Source: Bacteroides sp. (GTDB lineage: Bacteria > Bacteroidota > Bacteroidia > Bacteroidales > Muribaculaceae). Taken from it: a stretch of 64,000 nt of DNA. Numbering within the stretch: the first letter of the stretch is position 1; each line of letters begins with the position of its first letter. Positions 24,961-34,756 of this stretch are shown piece after piece. The notes beneath the pieces are model-generated. The model did not search any database. It was not told where the DNA came from and saw only the letters and a list, made by a program, of their open reading frames with translations. A program made the position numbers and the translations under genes. The stretch covers positions 24,245 through 88,244 of the forward strand of contig JAAVCX010000030.1 of assembly GCA_014802105.1 (NCBI GenBank), given 5' to 3'.

Positions 24961-26304
24961 ATGAGTAATTCTACCGTTAAACCCGCCAGCGGCAAGCTCG
25001 GCGTACTCGTAGTAGGACTCGGCGCCGTCACCTCTACTTTCATGACCGGCGTCCTCATGGCCCGCAAAGGCCTCACCAAGCCTGTAGGCGCGATGACCCA
25101 GTATGACAAAATCCGCGTAGGCAAAGGTGCTGACAAGAAATATCTCAAATATGAGGACATCGTCCCCATGGCCAAGCTCGACGACATCGTCTTCGGCGCA
25201 TGGGACGTATATCCCGCCAACGCATACCAGAGCGCTGTCTATGCCGAAGTTCTCGAGGCCAAGGACATCGAGCCCGTCAAGGATGAGCTCGAGAAGATCG
25301 TGCCCATGAAGGCCGCCTTCGACAAGAACTATGCCAAGCGTCTCAACGGCGACAACGTCATGACCGACAAGACCCGCTGGGAGATGGTGGAGCAGCTCCG
25401 CGAAGACATCCGCAACTTCAAGAAGGAGACCGGTGTAGAGCGCGTAGTAGTGCTCTGGGCCGCTTCGACCGAGGTTTATGTACCCGTTGACGAGAAGATC
25501 CACGGCACCCTCGCCGAGCTCGAGGCTGCCATGAAGGCCGACGACAAGGAACACATCGCCCCCTCGATGTGCTATGCCTACGCAGCCCTCTCGGAAGGCG
25601 CTCCCTTCATCATGGGTGCCCCCAACACCACCGTCGACATCCCCGCCATGTGGGAGCTTGCCGAGAAGACCGGCATGCCCATCGCCGGCAAGGACTTCAA
25701 GACCGGCCAGACCCTCGTGAAGAGCGGTTTCGCCCCCATCATCGGCACCCGTTGCCTCGGCCTCAACGGCTGGTTCTCGACCAACATCCTCGGCAACCGC
25801 GACGGCCTCGTGCTCGATGAGCCCGCCAACTTCCGCACCAAGGAGGTATCCAAGCTCTCTACTCTCGAGTCGATCCTCGTGCCCGAGGAGCAGCCCGACC
25901 TCTACGGCGCCAACTGCGGCGGCGCTGAGGAAGGCGGCCACCAGGGCTACTACCACAAGGTACGTATCAACTATTATCCCCCCCGCAACGACTCCAAAGA
26001 GGGCTGGGACAACATCGACATCTTCGGCTGGATGGGCTATCCCATGCAGATCAAGATCAACTTCCTCTGCCGCGACTCTATCCTCGCCGCTCCCCTCTGC
26101 CTCGACCTCGTGCTGCTGAGCGACCTCGCCGCTCGCGCAGGCCGTCACGGCATCCAGCGCTTCCTCAGCTTCTTCCTCAAGAGCCCCATGCACGACTACA
26201 CCAAGAACGAAGTGCCCGTCAACCACCTCTTCAAGCAGTATGTAATGCTCAAGAACGCCATCCGCGAGATGGGCGGCTACGAGGCTGACGAGGAGATCGA
26301 CTGA
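24961..26304 (+). CDS. ino1: myo-Inositol-1-phosphate synthase
   Basis: 447 residues. It isomerises glucose 6-phosphate to 1L-myo-inositol 1-phosphate using bound NAD, in the cytoplasm. The NAD-binding loop is VVGLGAVTST near residues 18-27. The conserved catalytic block includes NTTVDIP near 222, SGFAPIIGTRCLG near 257, and NGWFSTNILGNRDG near 268-281 with the LGNxDG signature. A KIRINYYPP-like strand follows near 335. ATG 24961 is chosen: it begins 9-10 residues before the Rossmann strand, whereas the upstream in-frame extension covers the leader. The gene stands alone (own promoter and terminator) but is the obvious supplier for the inositol-type lipid genes at 6904-12444. It also lies right before psd-pssA, giving a phospholipid-synthesis neighbourhood. 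Confidence 0.95.
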   Translation: MSNSTVKPASGKLGVLVVGLGAVTSTFMTGVLMARKGLTKPVGAMTQYDKIRVGKGADKKYLKYEDIVPMAKLDDIVFGAWDVYPANAYQSAVYAEVLEAKDIEPVKDELEKIVPMKAAFDKNYAKRLNGDNVMTDKTRWEMVEQLREDIRNFKKETGVERVVVLWAASTEVYVPVDEKIHGTLAELEAAMKADDKEHIAPSMCYAYAALSEGAPFIMGAPNTTVDIPAMWELAEKTGMPIAGKDFKTGQTLVKSGFAPIIGTRCLGLNGWFSTNILGNRDGLVLDEPANFRTKEVSKLSTLESILVPEEQPDLYGANCGGAEEGGHQGYYHKVRINYYPPRNDSKEGWDNIDIFGWMGYPMQIKINFLCRDSILAAPLCLDLVLLSDLAARAGRHGIQRFLSFFLKSPMHDYTKNEVPVNHLFKQYVMLKNAIREMGGYEADEEID

Positions 26305-26347
26305 TCCGCGAGCCAAGCTTAGGCATACTAACACCTTAATTATATAC

Positions 26348-26384
26348 AGCGGGTATCCGACACCATGTCAGATACCCGCTTTTC
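26348..26384 (+). terminator. Terminator after inositol-phosphate synthase
   Basis: A 14-bp stem (26348-26361 with 26367-26380, one wobble) followed by TTT. Confidence 0.8.
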
Positions 26385-26478
26385 TGTCGTCAATCTGCCA
26401 CCGGTCCGACACCTCAACGCGACAAAATGCCCTCACGACCCTCCCTTTCCGTCTCAAATCAAAATAATTGCACACGAC

Positions 26479-26510
26479 TTTGGGAATATGGTCAAAAATG
26501 CCTATATTTG
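26479..26510 (+). promoter_or_regulatory. Promoter for psd-pssA-DUF4834
   Basis: TTTG at 26479-26482, a 20-bp spacer, and TATATTTG at 26503-26510: a full Bacteroidota consensus promoter 56 bp before ATG 26567. Confidence 0.8.
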
Positions 26511-26566
26511 CAAATTAAACGATCTCTCCATCTTATTACAAACACAGTCAGTCACCTAATCCAGTC

Positions 26567-27232
26567 ATGAGGGTCAAGATCCACCGCGAAGGCACCAACA
26601 TACTCATCGTGCTCCTGCTCATGCTCGCTGTCATCAACCTGTCGGCCTGGATGTTCATACGCCCTGTCGAGATACCCATCGTGTTCAGCTCAGTGTGTGG
26701 TGTGCTCTATCTTCTGGTAGTCAATTTCTTCCGCTCACCCCGGCGCACCTTCCGCGGCGACCGCGACAACGTGATAGTCTCCTCGGTCGACGGCACTGTA
26801 GTGGCCCTCGAGGAGGTCTTTGAGCCGGAGGTGTTGCGTCGCAAAGTGAGAATGGTCTCGGTGTTCATGAGCGTCTTCAACGTCCATGCCAACTGGTTTC
26901 CGGTCGACGGCCAGGTACTCCTGGTGCGTCACCATCGCGGCCGCTTCCTCAGCGCCTATCTCCCCAAAGCAAGTATCGAGAACGAGCGTTCGACCGTGCT
27001 CATACGCGCCAACAACGGCCAGGAAATACTCATGCGCCAGATAGCCGGAGCGGTAGCCCGACGCATCGTCACATACGCCCACCCCGGCGAACAGGCCAAC
27101 ATCGAAGACCACATGGGCTTCATCAAATTTGGATCGCGCGTAGACCTCTACCTGCCGCTCGATGCTAAAATCAATGTCAAAATAGGCGACAAGACCACCG
27201 GCGGAGTCTCAGTGATAGGTCGGCTTAAATAG
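26567..27232 (+). CDS. psd: Phosphatidylserine decarboxylase proenzyme (short type)
   Basis: 221 residues, pyruvoyl-dependent, converting phosphatidylserine to phosphatidylethanolamine at the inner membrane. Two TM segments at the N-terminus (about 12-30 and 35-52) precede the catalytic part. SVFNVHANWFP near residue 103 is the family block with the conserved His. The self-cleavage site is FGSR with Ser190 becoming the pyruvoyl group. The enzyme is of the short Bacteroidota/actinobacterial type. It is followed 11 bp later by pssA, so substrate and product enzymes are cotranscribed. Confidence 0.95.
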   Translation: MRVKIHREGTNILIVLLLMLAVINLSAWMFIRPVEIPIVFSSVCGVLYLLVVNFFRSPRRTFRGDRDNVIVSSVDGTVVALEEVFEPEVLRRKVRMVSVFMSVFNVHANWFPVDGQVLLVRHHRGRFLSAYLPKASIENERSTVLIRANNGQEILMRQIAGAVARRIVTYAHPGEQANIEDHMGFIKFGSRVDLYLPLDAKINVKIGDKTTGGVSVIGRLK

Positions 27233-27243
27233 ACAATACCGAC

Positions 27244-27945
27244 GTGAAACAGATCAGATCATATATCCCCAACACCATCACGCTGCTCAATCTCCTGTGT
27301 GGCTGCATAGCCGTGACCCTGTCGTTCCACTCCGACACGGTGTTTGACACCCTCACAGGCCAGCAGTGGGCCTGCATCTTCATAGCCACCGCCGCAGTCT
27401 TTGACTTCTGTGACGGCCTCTCGGCACGCCTGCTCGGCGCCTACTCCCCGCTGGGCAAAGAGCTCGACTCGCTCAGCGATCTGGTGAGCTTCGGCCTGGC
27501 CCCGGCCTTCCTGGTCATGAACCTCATGAGGCTCAACGACAGCCCCGTCGCGCTGACGCTGATACCGATTTTCATCGCGCTCATGGGAGCACTGAGGCTC
27601 GCTAAATTCAATATAGACACGCGCCAGACCACCTCTTTCATAGGTCTCCCCATTCCGGCCAACGCTATCTTCTGGATCGGAGTCATAGGCTGGACCCGCG
27701 TCCACGGCTATCCGGGCGACTGGGTGATCATCCCCCTTGTCATTGTCATAGCACTGCTCATGGTCAGCGAGATCAAAATGTTCTCGCTTAAGTTTCACGA
27801 CCTTAGCTTCCGCTCCAATGTGCGCCGCTATGTGATCATAGCCGCCACCATCCTCTTCGTAATCACCGACGGCGTGGCAGGTCTGGCATGGACTATCGTC
27901 CTCTATATCCTCATCTCCCTGCTGGGCAAGAAAGCCAACGCCTGA
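27244..27945 (+). CDS. pssA: CDP-diacylglycerol--serine O-phosphatidyltransferase
   Basis: 233 residues with about six TM spans. The CDP-alcohol signature is complete: DFCDGLSAR, eight residues, then G-K-E-L-D-S-L-S-D (about residues 59-85), followed by LVSFGLAPAF, which is typical of PssA. The start codon is GTG at 27244 (protein begins MKQIRSYIPNTITLLN). It makes phosphatidylserine for Psd, the preceding gene. The presence of this dedicated enzyme means that the two other CDP-alcohol transferases in the window (9131, 10805) have different substrates. Confidence 0.95.
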   Translation: MKQIRSYIPNTITLLNLLCGCIAVTLSFHSDTVFDTLTGQQWACIFIATAAVFDFCDGLSARLLGAYSPLGKELDSLSDLVSFGLAPAFLVMNLMRLNDSPVALTLIPIFIALMGALRLAKFNIDTRQTTSFIGLPIPANAIFWIGVIGWTRVHGYPGDWVIIPLVIVIALLMVSEIKMFSLKFHDLSFRSNVRRYVIIAATILFVITDGVAGLAWTIVLYILISLLGKKANA

Positions 27946-27991
27946 TCCCGGTTCCGACTATCACCTCTTTCTCCCCTTCCATCGTCTTGAA

Positions 27992-28348
27992 ATGGCTTCG
28001 TTTTTTATTACAATCCTCGTAGTCTATGTCTTCTGGCTCGTGGTCAAGCCCCTGCTGAGCCGCTACCTTCACCGTCGCTTCCAGCGCAAGGTCGAGGACA
28101 TGATCCGCAACGCCTACGGCATCCCCCGCGAGGACAGCGGCAACGGCCACCGCAACGACCGTCAGCCACACAACGCCCCCCCGCGTCGCCGACGCAAGAT
28201 CTTCTCGGCCGATGAAGGCGAATATATCGAATTTCAGGAAACCATCGTAGAAGTCACGGCCGAGACCGAGACAAACCCGTCGGGCCGCAACCAGGCCCAC
28301 ACTCCTGCCGAGCCTCGAGTCTCTGACGCCGAGTGGGAAGAAATCTGA
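27992..28348 (+). CDS. DUF4834 family small membrane protein
   Basis: 118 residues. An N-terminal TM (ITILVVYVFWLVV, about 6-19) is followed by a basic cytoplasmic segment and a Pro/Arg/Asp/Glu-rich tail ending DAEWEEI. The architecture and the position after pssA match DUF4834 proteins of Bacteroidales, whose function I do not know. It is 46 bp after pssA, so probably in the same operon. Confidence 0.75.
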   Translation: MASFFITILVVYVFWLVVKPLLSRYLHRRFQRKVEDMIRNAYGIPREDSGNGHRNDRQPHNAPPRRRRKIFSADEGEYIEFQETIVEVTAETETNPSGRNQAHTPAEPRVSDAEWEEI

Positions 28349-28402
28349 CGGTTTTCTCACGCTCCCTCCGTTAATTAAAATAAATCTCATCGCCCCTGTC
28401 GC

Positions 28403-28430
28403 ACCCCCCTGCGCCGGGGGTTGTCTTTTA
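28403..28430 (+). terminator. Terminator after DUF4834 gene
   Basis: ACCCCC at 28403-28408 pairs with GGGGGT at 28416-28421, followed by TGTCTTTTA. A short but GC-only stem plus Ts. Confidence 0.7.
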
Positions 28431-28545
28431 GAGATTATTCAATAAAAGTTCTGATCCCCCTTTCAGGCAAGCGACGCCTCGAAATTGGTCAAAATGTATT
28501 TAATTTAGGTAAAAACACCCATCCGACTCAATTAAATTATCTTAT

Positions 28546-28579
28546 TTTGCCACAAACACAAATTTTCTACCTAACTTTG
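28546..28579 (+). promoter_or_regulatory. Promoter for RND efflux operon
   Basis: TTTG at 28546-28549 and TAACTTTG at 28572-28579, with a 22-bp spacer (2 bp longer than the others). The leader to ATG 28652 is about 65 nt. Confidence 0.6.
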
Positions 28580-28651
28580 TGTGCATTTTTCCATACCGAA
28601 ACAATCATTAACAACGACAATAATTAATTCATTAAGACGACATCGCAAGCA

Positions 28652-29833
28652 ATGAAATCCATCTCGTCACTTTCAAAGGGTTGTCTGGCCGCCGTAGTGG
28701 CCGCCGCCACCCTCGCTTCATGCTCGGGCAACAAGTCAGGACAGGCCATGCAGATGCCTGCTCCCTCAATTGCCACCGTCACACTCTCGCCCGAGAACGT
28801 TGACCTCTCAACCACCTATCCCGCCACTGTCAAGGGTAAGACCGACATCGACATCCGTCCTCAGGTCACCGGCTTCATCACCAAGGTACATGTCGACGAA
28901 GGACAGAAAGTGCGCAAGGGCCAGGTGCTCTTCACTCTCGACCAGGTGCAGTTTCAGGCAGCTGTCGACCAGGCCCGCGCCTCGGTCAACTCAGCTCAGA
29001 CCGCTGTCAACACCGCTCAGATGACCGTCGACTCCAAGCGCAAGCTCCTCGACAAGAACATCATCTCCCAGTATGAGTTCCAGCTCGCCGAGAATACCCT
29101 CCAGCAGGCTCAGGCCCAGCTCGCTACCGCCAAGGCCGCTCTGGTCAACGCTCAGAAAAACCTCGCCTACACCGTGGTGACCTCACCCAGCGACGGCGTG
29201 GTAGGCCAGATCCCCAACCGTGAAGGCTCCCTGGCCAGCCCCTCTTCGGCCCAGCCCCTCACCACCGTCAGCGACAACTCTCAGGTCTATGCCTACTTCT
29301 CGCTCACCGAGAAAGACCTGCTCAACCTGGCCCAGACTTCAGGCTCCTCGGTCGATGCCGCCATCAAGTCGATGCCTGCCGTTCAGCTCCGTCTCTCCGA
29401 CGGCACCATCTACCCCGTCGAGGGCAAGGTAGCCACCGTCTCGGGCGTGATCGACAACAACACCGGTGCCTCGAGCGTGCGCGCTCTCTTCAACAACCCC
29501 TCGGGAGTGCTCCGCAGCGGCTCCACCGGTCAGGTCATCATCCCCAACCATAAGGAGGCAGTCATTCTGATCCCCCAGAAGGCCACTTTCGAGCTTCAGG
29601 ACCGCCGTTTTGCCTACGTGGTCAATGACTCCAACAAGGTAGTCTCCACCCCCGTGACCGTAGAATCCACCGACGACGGACAGAAATTTGTAGTCCTCTC
29701 GGGCCTCAAGGCCGGCGACCGCATCGCCGTCGAAGGTATCGGCACCAAGCTCCAGGACGGCATGACCATCAACCCCGTCGATCCCGCTGCCCAGGCCGCT
29801 GCTCAGGCCGCTGCCCAGGCTCCCGCCAAATAA
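28652..29833 (+). CDS. RND efflux periplasmic adaptor lipoprotein (AcrA-like)
   Basis: 393 residues. The lipoprotein signal ends in TLASCSG (Cys about 24). The membrane-fusion layout is clear: a barrel-sandwich half (DIDIRPQVTGFITKVHVDEG, about 67-86), a coiled-coil hairpin (about 105-170, rich in Gln/Ala), the second lipoyl half (VTSPSDGVVGQI near 180), then the beta-barrel and membrane-proximal domains. It ends in an unusual Gln-Ala repeat tail (AAQAAAQAAAQAPAK). It bridges the inner-membrane pump (29942) and the outer-membrane channel (33341). First gene of the efflux operon. Confidence 0.95.
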   Translation: MKSISSLSKGCLAAVVAAATLASCSGNKSGQAMQMPAPSIATVTLSPENVDLSTTYPATVKGKTDIDIRPQVTGFITKVHVDEGQKVRKGQVLFTLDQVQFQAAVDQARASVNSAQTAVNTAQMTVDSKRKLLDKNIISQYEFQLAENTLQQAQAQLATAKAALVNAQKNLAYTVVTSPSDGVVGQIPNREGSLASPSSAQPLTTVSDNSQVYAYFSLTEKDLLNLAQTSGSSVDAAIKSMPAVQLRLSDGTIYPVEGKVATVSGVIDNNTGASSVRALFNNPSGVLRSGSTGQVIIPNHKEAVILIPQKATFELQDRRFAYVVNDSNKVVSTPVTVESTDDGQKFVVLSGLKAGDRIAVEGIGTKLQDGMTINPVDPAAQAAAQAAAQAPAK

Positions 29834-29941
29834 AGAGCCAGGCCTCTGAAACCACCATCATCACACACATCTCTCTCCCCCCTCTCCGCTACCCTTTCCA
29901 CCAAAACTAACTTCACCATTCATCCCGCTTAATTTCAAGCA

Positions 29942-32900
29942 ATGAAACTCGATACCTTTATCAACAGGCCGGTGCTGTCGACGGTGATCTCAATCTTCAT
30001 CGTCCTGCTGGGTCTGATCGGACTCTTCTCCCTGCCGGTCACCCAGTTTCCCGACATCGCACCTCCTACCATCTCCGTCTCAACCACCTACACCGGAGCC
30101 AACGCTCAGGCTGTGCTCAACTCGGTGATCGCCCCTCTCGAAGAGGCTATCAACGGCGCCGAGGGCATGACCTACATGGAGTCGACCGCCACCAACACCG
30201 GCTCGGCCAACATCTCGGTATACTTCAAGCAGGGTTTCAACCCCGACATGGCAGCCGTCGATGTGCAGAACCGTGTAGCCAAGGCCCAGAACCTGCTCCC
30301 TGCCGAGGTCACCAGAGTGGGCGTGCTCACCCAGAAGCGACAGACCTCGATGCTCCTCTCGATCGCCCTCTATGACCCCAGCGGCAACTACTCCGAGGAG
30401 TTTCTCGACAACTACATGAAGATCAACGTCATCCCCCAGCTCCAGCGTGTCTCGGGCGTGGGCGACGTAATGAGCTTCGGCGCTGACTACTCGATGCGTA
30501 TCTGGCTCAAACCCGAAGTAATGGCCCAGTATGGTCTGGTACCCTCCGACATCTCCTACGCGCTGGCCGAGCAGAACATCGAGGCCGCTCCCGGTGCATT
30601 TGGCGAGCAGGGCAACCAGAGCTTCCAGTACACCATGAAATATCGCGGACGCCTCACCACCCCCGAGCAGTTTGAAGACATCGTAGTGGCAGCTAAGCCC
30701 ACCGGCGAGATACTCCGCCTGGGCGAAGTGGCCACCATCGAGCTCGGCCGCGTGACCTACGGTTTCCACAACGCCCTCAACGGCTATCCCGCCACGAGCT
30801 GTATGATCTTCCAGACCGCCGGCTCCAACGCTACCCAGATCATTAACGACTGTCTCAAGGTAGTCGACTCGATGAAAAAAGAGCTCCCTGCCGGCCTGGC
30901 CTTCGCTGTGCCCATGAACAACAACGACTTCCTCGATGCCTCGATCCATGAGGTGATCAAGACCCTCATCGAGGCCTTCATCCTCGTGTTCTTCGTGGTA
31001 TATGTGTTCCTCCAGGACATCCGCTCGACCATCATTCCCGCCATCGCCATCCCCGTGGCCCTCGTGGGTACATTCTTCTTCATGAACCTGATCGGTTTCT
31101 CGATCAACCTCATCACCCTCTCGGCTCTCGTGCTTGCTATCGCGATCGTGGTCGACGACGCCATCGTAGTGGTCGAGGCCGTCCACGCCAAGCTCGACGT
31201 CGGCTACAAGAGCGCCCGCAAGGCCTCTATCGACGCCATGAGCGAGATCGGCGGCGCCCTGGTCTCGATCACCCTGGTCATGATGCTCGTGTTCATCCCC
31301 GTGTCGTTCATGTCAGGCACCACCGGTGTGTTCTATCGTCAGTTTGGTCTCACCATGGCCATAGCCATCGCCCTCTCGGCACTCAACGCGCTCACCCTCT
31401 CGCCCGCCCTCTGTGCAGTGTTCCTCAAGGCCCACGGCGACGAGAGCACCCTCAAGGAGCGTATGGGCAAAGCCTACTCGGCAGCCGCCGAGGCCACTAT
31501 CGGCCACGCCAAGCGACGCTTCACACTCAACTTGCCCCCGCTGGTGACCGGCCTCTTCCTGGTAGCCACCATCACCTTCATGGTGCTCGGCTGGTATAAT
31601 ATCCACAAACCCCTCCAGCTCACTATCGCCTCTGTCTGTGCCATCATCACTATCCTCGGCATCTTCAGCAAGCGTTTCCATGCCGGTTTCGAGAAAGGCT
31701 TCTCGCGTGTGCTCCGCGTCTATGACCGTCTCACCGCCTTCTTCATCGGCCATAAGATCACTTCGTTTGCCATCGTAGGAGCCGCCGTGGCCATCCTCGT
31801 CTGGCTCATGGGTATCACCAACTCCACCCTCGTGCCCAACGAGGATACAGGTACAATCTTCTGTATGATCGACATGCCCCCGGGCACCTCTCAGGAGCGC
31901 ACCCTCGAAGTGCTCGACCAGGTAGACCACATCCTTGCTCAGGTACCCGAGATAGAGTATCGAATGAAGATCGCCGGCTACTCGTTCATGGCCGGTCAGG
32001 GTGCTACCTACGGTACCTTCATCCTCAAGCTCAAGAACTGGGATGACCGCACCCGCCCCGACCAGAGTTCCGATGCAATCCTGGGCAAGCTCTATGCGAT
32101 GACCGGAGCGGCCGTCAAGGATGGCCGAGTGGTGATGTTCGCGCCCCCTATGATCACCGGCTACTCGCTCACCAACGGTTTTGAGCTCAAGATGCAGGAC
32201 AAGACCGGCGGCGACATCAACGACTTCTTCGCTATCGTCCAGGGCTTCCTCGGCCAGCTCAACCAGCAGCCCGAGATCCAGGTGGCCATGACCACGTTCA
32301 ACCCCACCTTCCCCCAGTACATGATCGACATCGACGCCGCTAAGTGTAAGCAGGCAGGCCTCTCGCCCAGCGACATTCTGACTACACTCCAGGGCTACTA
32401 CGGCGGTATGTACATCTCCAACTTCAACCGCTTCGGTAAGATCTACCGCGTGATGATGCAGGCCAGCCCCGAGTCACGAGTGTCGCCCGAGACCCTCTCG
32501 GCCATTAAGGTGCGCAACGGCAACGAAATGGCCTCAGTCTCCAACTTCGTGACTCTCACCAAGGTCTACGGCCCCGACCTGCTCAACCGCTTCAACATGT
32601 TCCAGTCCATCTCGGTGACCGGCCAGCCTGCTCCCGGCTACTCCTCGGGCGACGCCCTTGCAGCCGTGCAGCGTGTAGCCGCCGAGACTCTGCCCCCGGG
32701 CTACGGCTACGAGTACTCGGGTATGACCCGCGAGGAGGCCTCGACCGGCTCAGGCTCCACCACCGCCGTGATCTTCGGTCTCTGTCTGCTCTTCGTCTAC
32801 CTGCTCCTCTCGGCCCAGTATGAGAGCTATATTCTCCCCTTCGCCGTAATTTTCTCGATCCCCTTCGGCCTCATGGGCACCTTCATCTTCGCTCAGATCT

Positions 32901-33322
32901 TCAGCATCCCCAACAGTATCTACCTGCAGATCGCGCTCATCATGCTCATCGGTCTGCTTGCCAAGAACGCCATCCTCATCGTCGAGTTTGCCGTCGAGCG
33001 CCGACGCACAGGCATGTCGATCGTCAACGCCGCCATCCAGGGAGCCTCGGCCCGTCTGCGACCCATCCTCATGACCTCGCTGGCCATGATCATCGGTCTG
33101 CTCCCCATGATGTTCGCCACCGGTGCCGGTGCCAACGGTAACCGTGCCCTCGGCACAGGTTCTATCGGCGGCATGCTCATCGGTATGATACTCCAGCTGC
33201 TCATCGTGCCCGCCCTCTTCGTGATCTTCCAGAAGATCCAGGAGAAGATCACTCCTCTGAAATGGGAAGACACAGACAACGAAGGCATCGAGAACGAGAT
33301 CGAACAGTATTCGGCCAACTAA
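29942..33322 (+). CDS. RND multidrug efflux pump, inner-membrane subunit (AcrB/HAE1-like)
   Basis: 1126 residues. Typical RND structure: TM1 at residues 10-28 ([19 protein letters not shown]), a large periplasmic loop ([22 protein letters not shown]), then TM2-6 with the proton-relay region [14 protein letters not shown] near 400-413 (two Asp in TM4). The second half repeats the pattern and ends with TM7-12, including [14 protein letters not shown] and [20 protein letters not shown]. Both halves and all 12 TM seem intact. It is proton-driven and exports hydrophobic compounds, bile salts or antibiotics through the partner channel. 108 bp separate it from the adaptor and 18 bp from the outer-membrane gene. 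Confidence 0.96.
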   Translation: MKLDTFINRPVLSTVISIFIVLLGLIGLFSLPVTQFPDIAPPTISVSTTYTGANAQAVLNSVIAPLEEAINGAEGMTYMESTATNTGSANISVYFKQGFNPDMAAVDVQNRVAKAQNLLPAEVTRVGVLTQKRQTSMLLSIALYDPSGNYSEEFLDNYMKINVIPQLQRVSGVGDVMSFGADYSMRIWLKPEVMAQYGLVPSDISYALAEQNIEAAPGAFGEQGNQSFQYTMKYRGRLTTPEQFEDIVVAAKPTGEILRLGEVATIELGRVTYGFHNALNGYPATSCMIFQTAGSNATQIINDCLKVVDSMKKELPAGLAFAVPMNNNDFLDASIHEVIKTLIEAFILVFFVVYVFLQDIRSTIIPAIAIPVALVGTFFFMNLIGFSINLITLSALVLAIAIVVDDAIVVVEAVHAKLDVGYKSARKASIDAMSEIGGALVSITLVMMLVFIPVSFMSGTTGVFYRQFGLTMAIAIALSALNALTLSPALCAVFLKAHGDESTLKERMGKAYSAAAEATIGHAKRRFTLNLPPLVTGLFLVATITFMVLGWYNIHKPLQLTIASVCAIITILGIFSKRFHAGFEKGFSRVLRVYDRLTAFFIGHKITSFAIVGAAVAILVWLMGITNSTLVPNEDTGTIFCMIDMPPGTSQERTLEVLDQVDHILAQVPEIEYRMKIAGYSFMAGQGATYGTFILKLKNWDDRTRPDQSSDAILGKLYAMTGAAVKDGRVVMFAPPMITGYSLTNGFELKMQDKTGGDINDFFAIVQGFLGQLNQQPEIQVAMTTFNPTFPQYMIDIDAAKCKQAGLSPSDILTTLQGYYGGMYISNFNRFGKIYRVMMQASPESRVSPETLSAIKVRNGNEMASVSNFVTLTKVYGPDLLNRFNMFQSISVTGQPAPGYSSGDALAAVQRVAAETLPPGYGYEYSGMTREEASTGSGSTTAVIFGLCLLFVYLLLSAQYESYILPFAVIFSIPFGLMGTFIFAQIFSIPNSIYLQIALIMLIGLLAKNAILIVEFAVERRRTGMSIVNAAIQGASARLRPILMTSLAMIIGLLPMMFATGAGANGNRALGTGSIGGMLIGMILQLLIVPALFVIFQKIQEKITPLKWEDTDNEGIENEIEQYSAN

Positions 33323-33340
33323 TTCTTCACCCGACTCTCA

Positions 33341-34732
33341 ATGAAACTCAACAAAATATCTTATATCATCGCAGCGATGGTGGGGGCCTCGGCCCTCACC
33401 GGCTGCGGGATCTACGGCAAGTACAGCCCCGAGAAGGTCAACGACGCCACCGTCAGCCAATATGCCGAGGCCGTCAAACAGACCCCCGACTCAGTCAACC
33501 TTGGCAACCTCAAATGGCAGGACGTATTCACCGATCCTCTGCTGGCCGACCTCATCAACAAAGCCCTGCTCAACAACAAAGACCTGGCCAACGCCAAGCT
33601 CAATATCGACATCGCCCATGCCCAGCTTCTCGGCGCCCGCCTGAGCTATCTCCCCTCGGTAGCTTTCGCACCCAGCGCCCAGCGCGCCTCCAACGGCCTC
33701 ACCCACACCTGGAGCGAGTGGACCTACACCCTGCCCCTGGCTGTCAATTGGGAAGTGGACGTCTTTGGCAAAATACTCAACACCAAGCGTGGTGCCCAGG
33801 CCTCTTACGAGCAGGCTCAGGCCTATGAGCAGGCTGTGCGCTCCCAGATCATCTCGGGCGTAGCCCAGGCCTACTACACCATCGCCGCACTTCGCAGCCA
33901 GCTCCAGCTCTCGCGCGAGACCGCTACCCTCTGGGAAGCCAGCGTCAAGACCATGCGTGACCTCAAGGAGGCCGGACGCCTGCGCGAGAACGCCGTGGTA
34001 CAGAGCGAGGCCCAGTATTACAGTATCCTCTCGTCGATCACCGACCTCGAGACCTCGCTCCACACCGCCAACAATACCCTCTCGCTCCTGCTCAACACCA
34101 TGCCTCAGGAGTGGGCTATCCCGGCCAGCGCAGCTCTCGAAATCCCCGTGTTTGCCAATACCGACATCCCCATGTCTCAACTGGCCGCACGCCCCGACGT
34201 CAGAGCCTCCGAGCAGGCCCTCGCCGTGGCCTACTATGCCACCGGCTCGGCCCGCGCCGCCTTCTATCCCACCCTGGCCATCACAGCCAACGGCGGCTTC
34301 ACCAACCAGCTCGGCACCTTTATCAAGAACCCCGCCGAGTGGTTCATCAACCTCGGAGCCTCGCTCACCGCGCCCCTCTTCTCGCGCGGAGCCAATATAG
34401 CCCGTCTCCAGGCCGCCAAAGCTCAGCAACAGCAGGCCCTCAACAACTTCCGCTACACACTGCTGAGCGCTTCTGCCGACGTGACCGAGGCACTGGTGAC
34501 CTATCAGAACGCTTTCGAGAAAATGAAATGGCTCGCCCTGCAGGTCGATGACATGTCAAAGGCTCTCGACATCACCAACGAGCTGCTCCTCTTTGACGGA
34601 TCGACCACCTATCTCGAGGTGCTCACCGCCCAGCAGAGCCTCCTGAGCGCCCAGACAGCTCAGATCTCCACCAACCTTGCCGCCACCCGCGCTCTCATCA
34701 ACCTCTACCAGAACCTCGGAGGCGGCCGCTAA
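33341..34732 (+). CDS. Outer-membrane efflux channel (TolC/NodT family lipoprotein)
   Basis: 463 residues. The lipoprotein signal ends ALTGCGIYG (Cys about 22). Two homologous outer-membrane efflux domains (about 60-260 and 270-460) carry the family's long alpha-helices rich in Ala, Gln and Leu. The NLKWQDVFTDPLLADLINKAL opening and FYPTLAITANGG near 308 are NodT-type hallmarks. It completes the tripartite pump encoded upstream. The stop is followed 24 bp later by the LpxA-family gene. Confidence 0.95.
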   Translation: MKLNKISYIIAAMVGASALTGCGIYGKYSPEKVNDATVSQYAEAVKQTPDSVNLGNLKWQDVFTDPLLADLINKALLNNKDLANAKLNIDIAHAQLLGARLSYLPSVAFAPSAQRASNGLTHTWSEWTYTLPLAVNWEVDVFGKILNTKRGAQASYEQAQAYEQAVRSQIISGVAQAYYTIAALRSQLQLSRETATLWEASVKTMRDLKEAGRLRENAVVQSEAQYYSILSSITDLETSLHTANNTLSLLLNTMPQEWAIPASAALEIPVFANTDIPMSQLAARPDVRASEQALAVAYYATGSARAAFYPTLAITANGGFTNQLGTFIKNPAEWFINLGASLTAPLFSRGANIARLQAAKAQQQQALNNFRYTLLSASADVTEALVTYQNAFEKMKWLALQVDDMSKALDITNELLLFDGSTTYLEVLTAQQSLLSAQTAQISTNLAATRALINLYQNLGGGR

Positions 34733-34756
34733 TCTCACCTTAAAATCACCTCAATC

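Larger units (their letters stand above)
28349..28651. other. Intergenic region before efflux operon
   Basis: Holds a GC-rich hairpin with T-tract at 28403-28430 and a promoter at 28546-28579. A 68-codon open frame here (28421-28627) has no gene-like features. Confidence 0.5.

Noticed and set aside
24955..26334. 459-codon open frame on the minus strand opposite inositol-phosphate synthase
   Set aside because: Antisense shadow; the plus-strand protein is complete and family-typical.
26365..26559. 64-codon plus-strand open frame before psd
   Set aside because: Overlaps the terminator stem and the promoter of psd.
28421..28627. 68-codon plus-strand open frame before the efflux operon
   Set aside because: Overlaps the terminator T-tract and the promoter; no start context or protein-like features.
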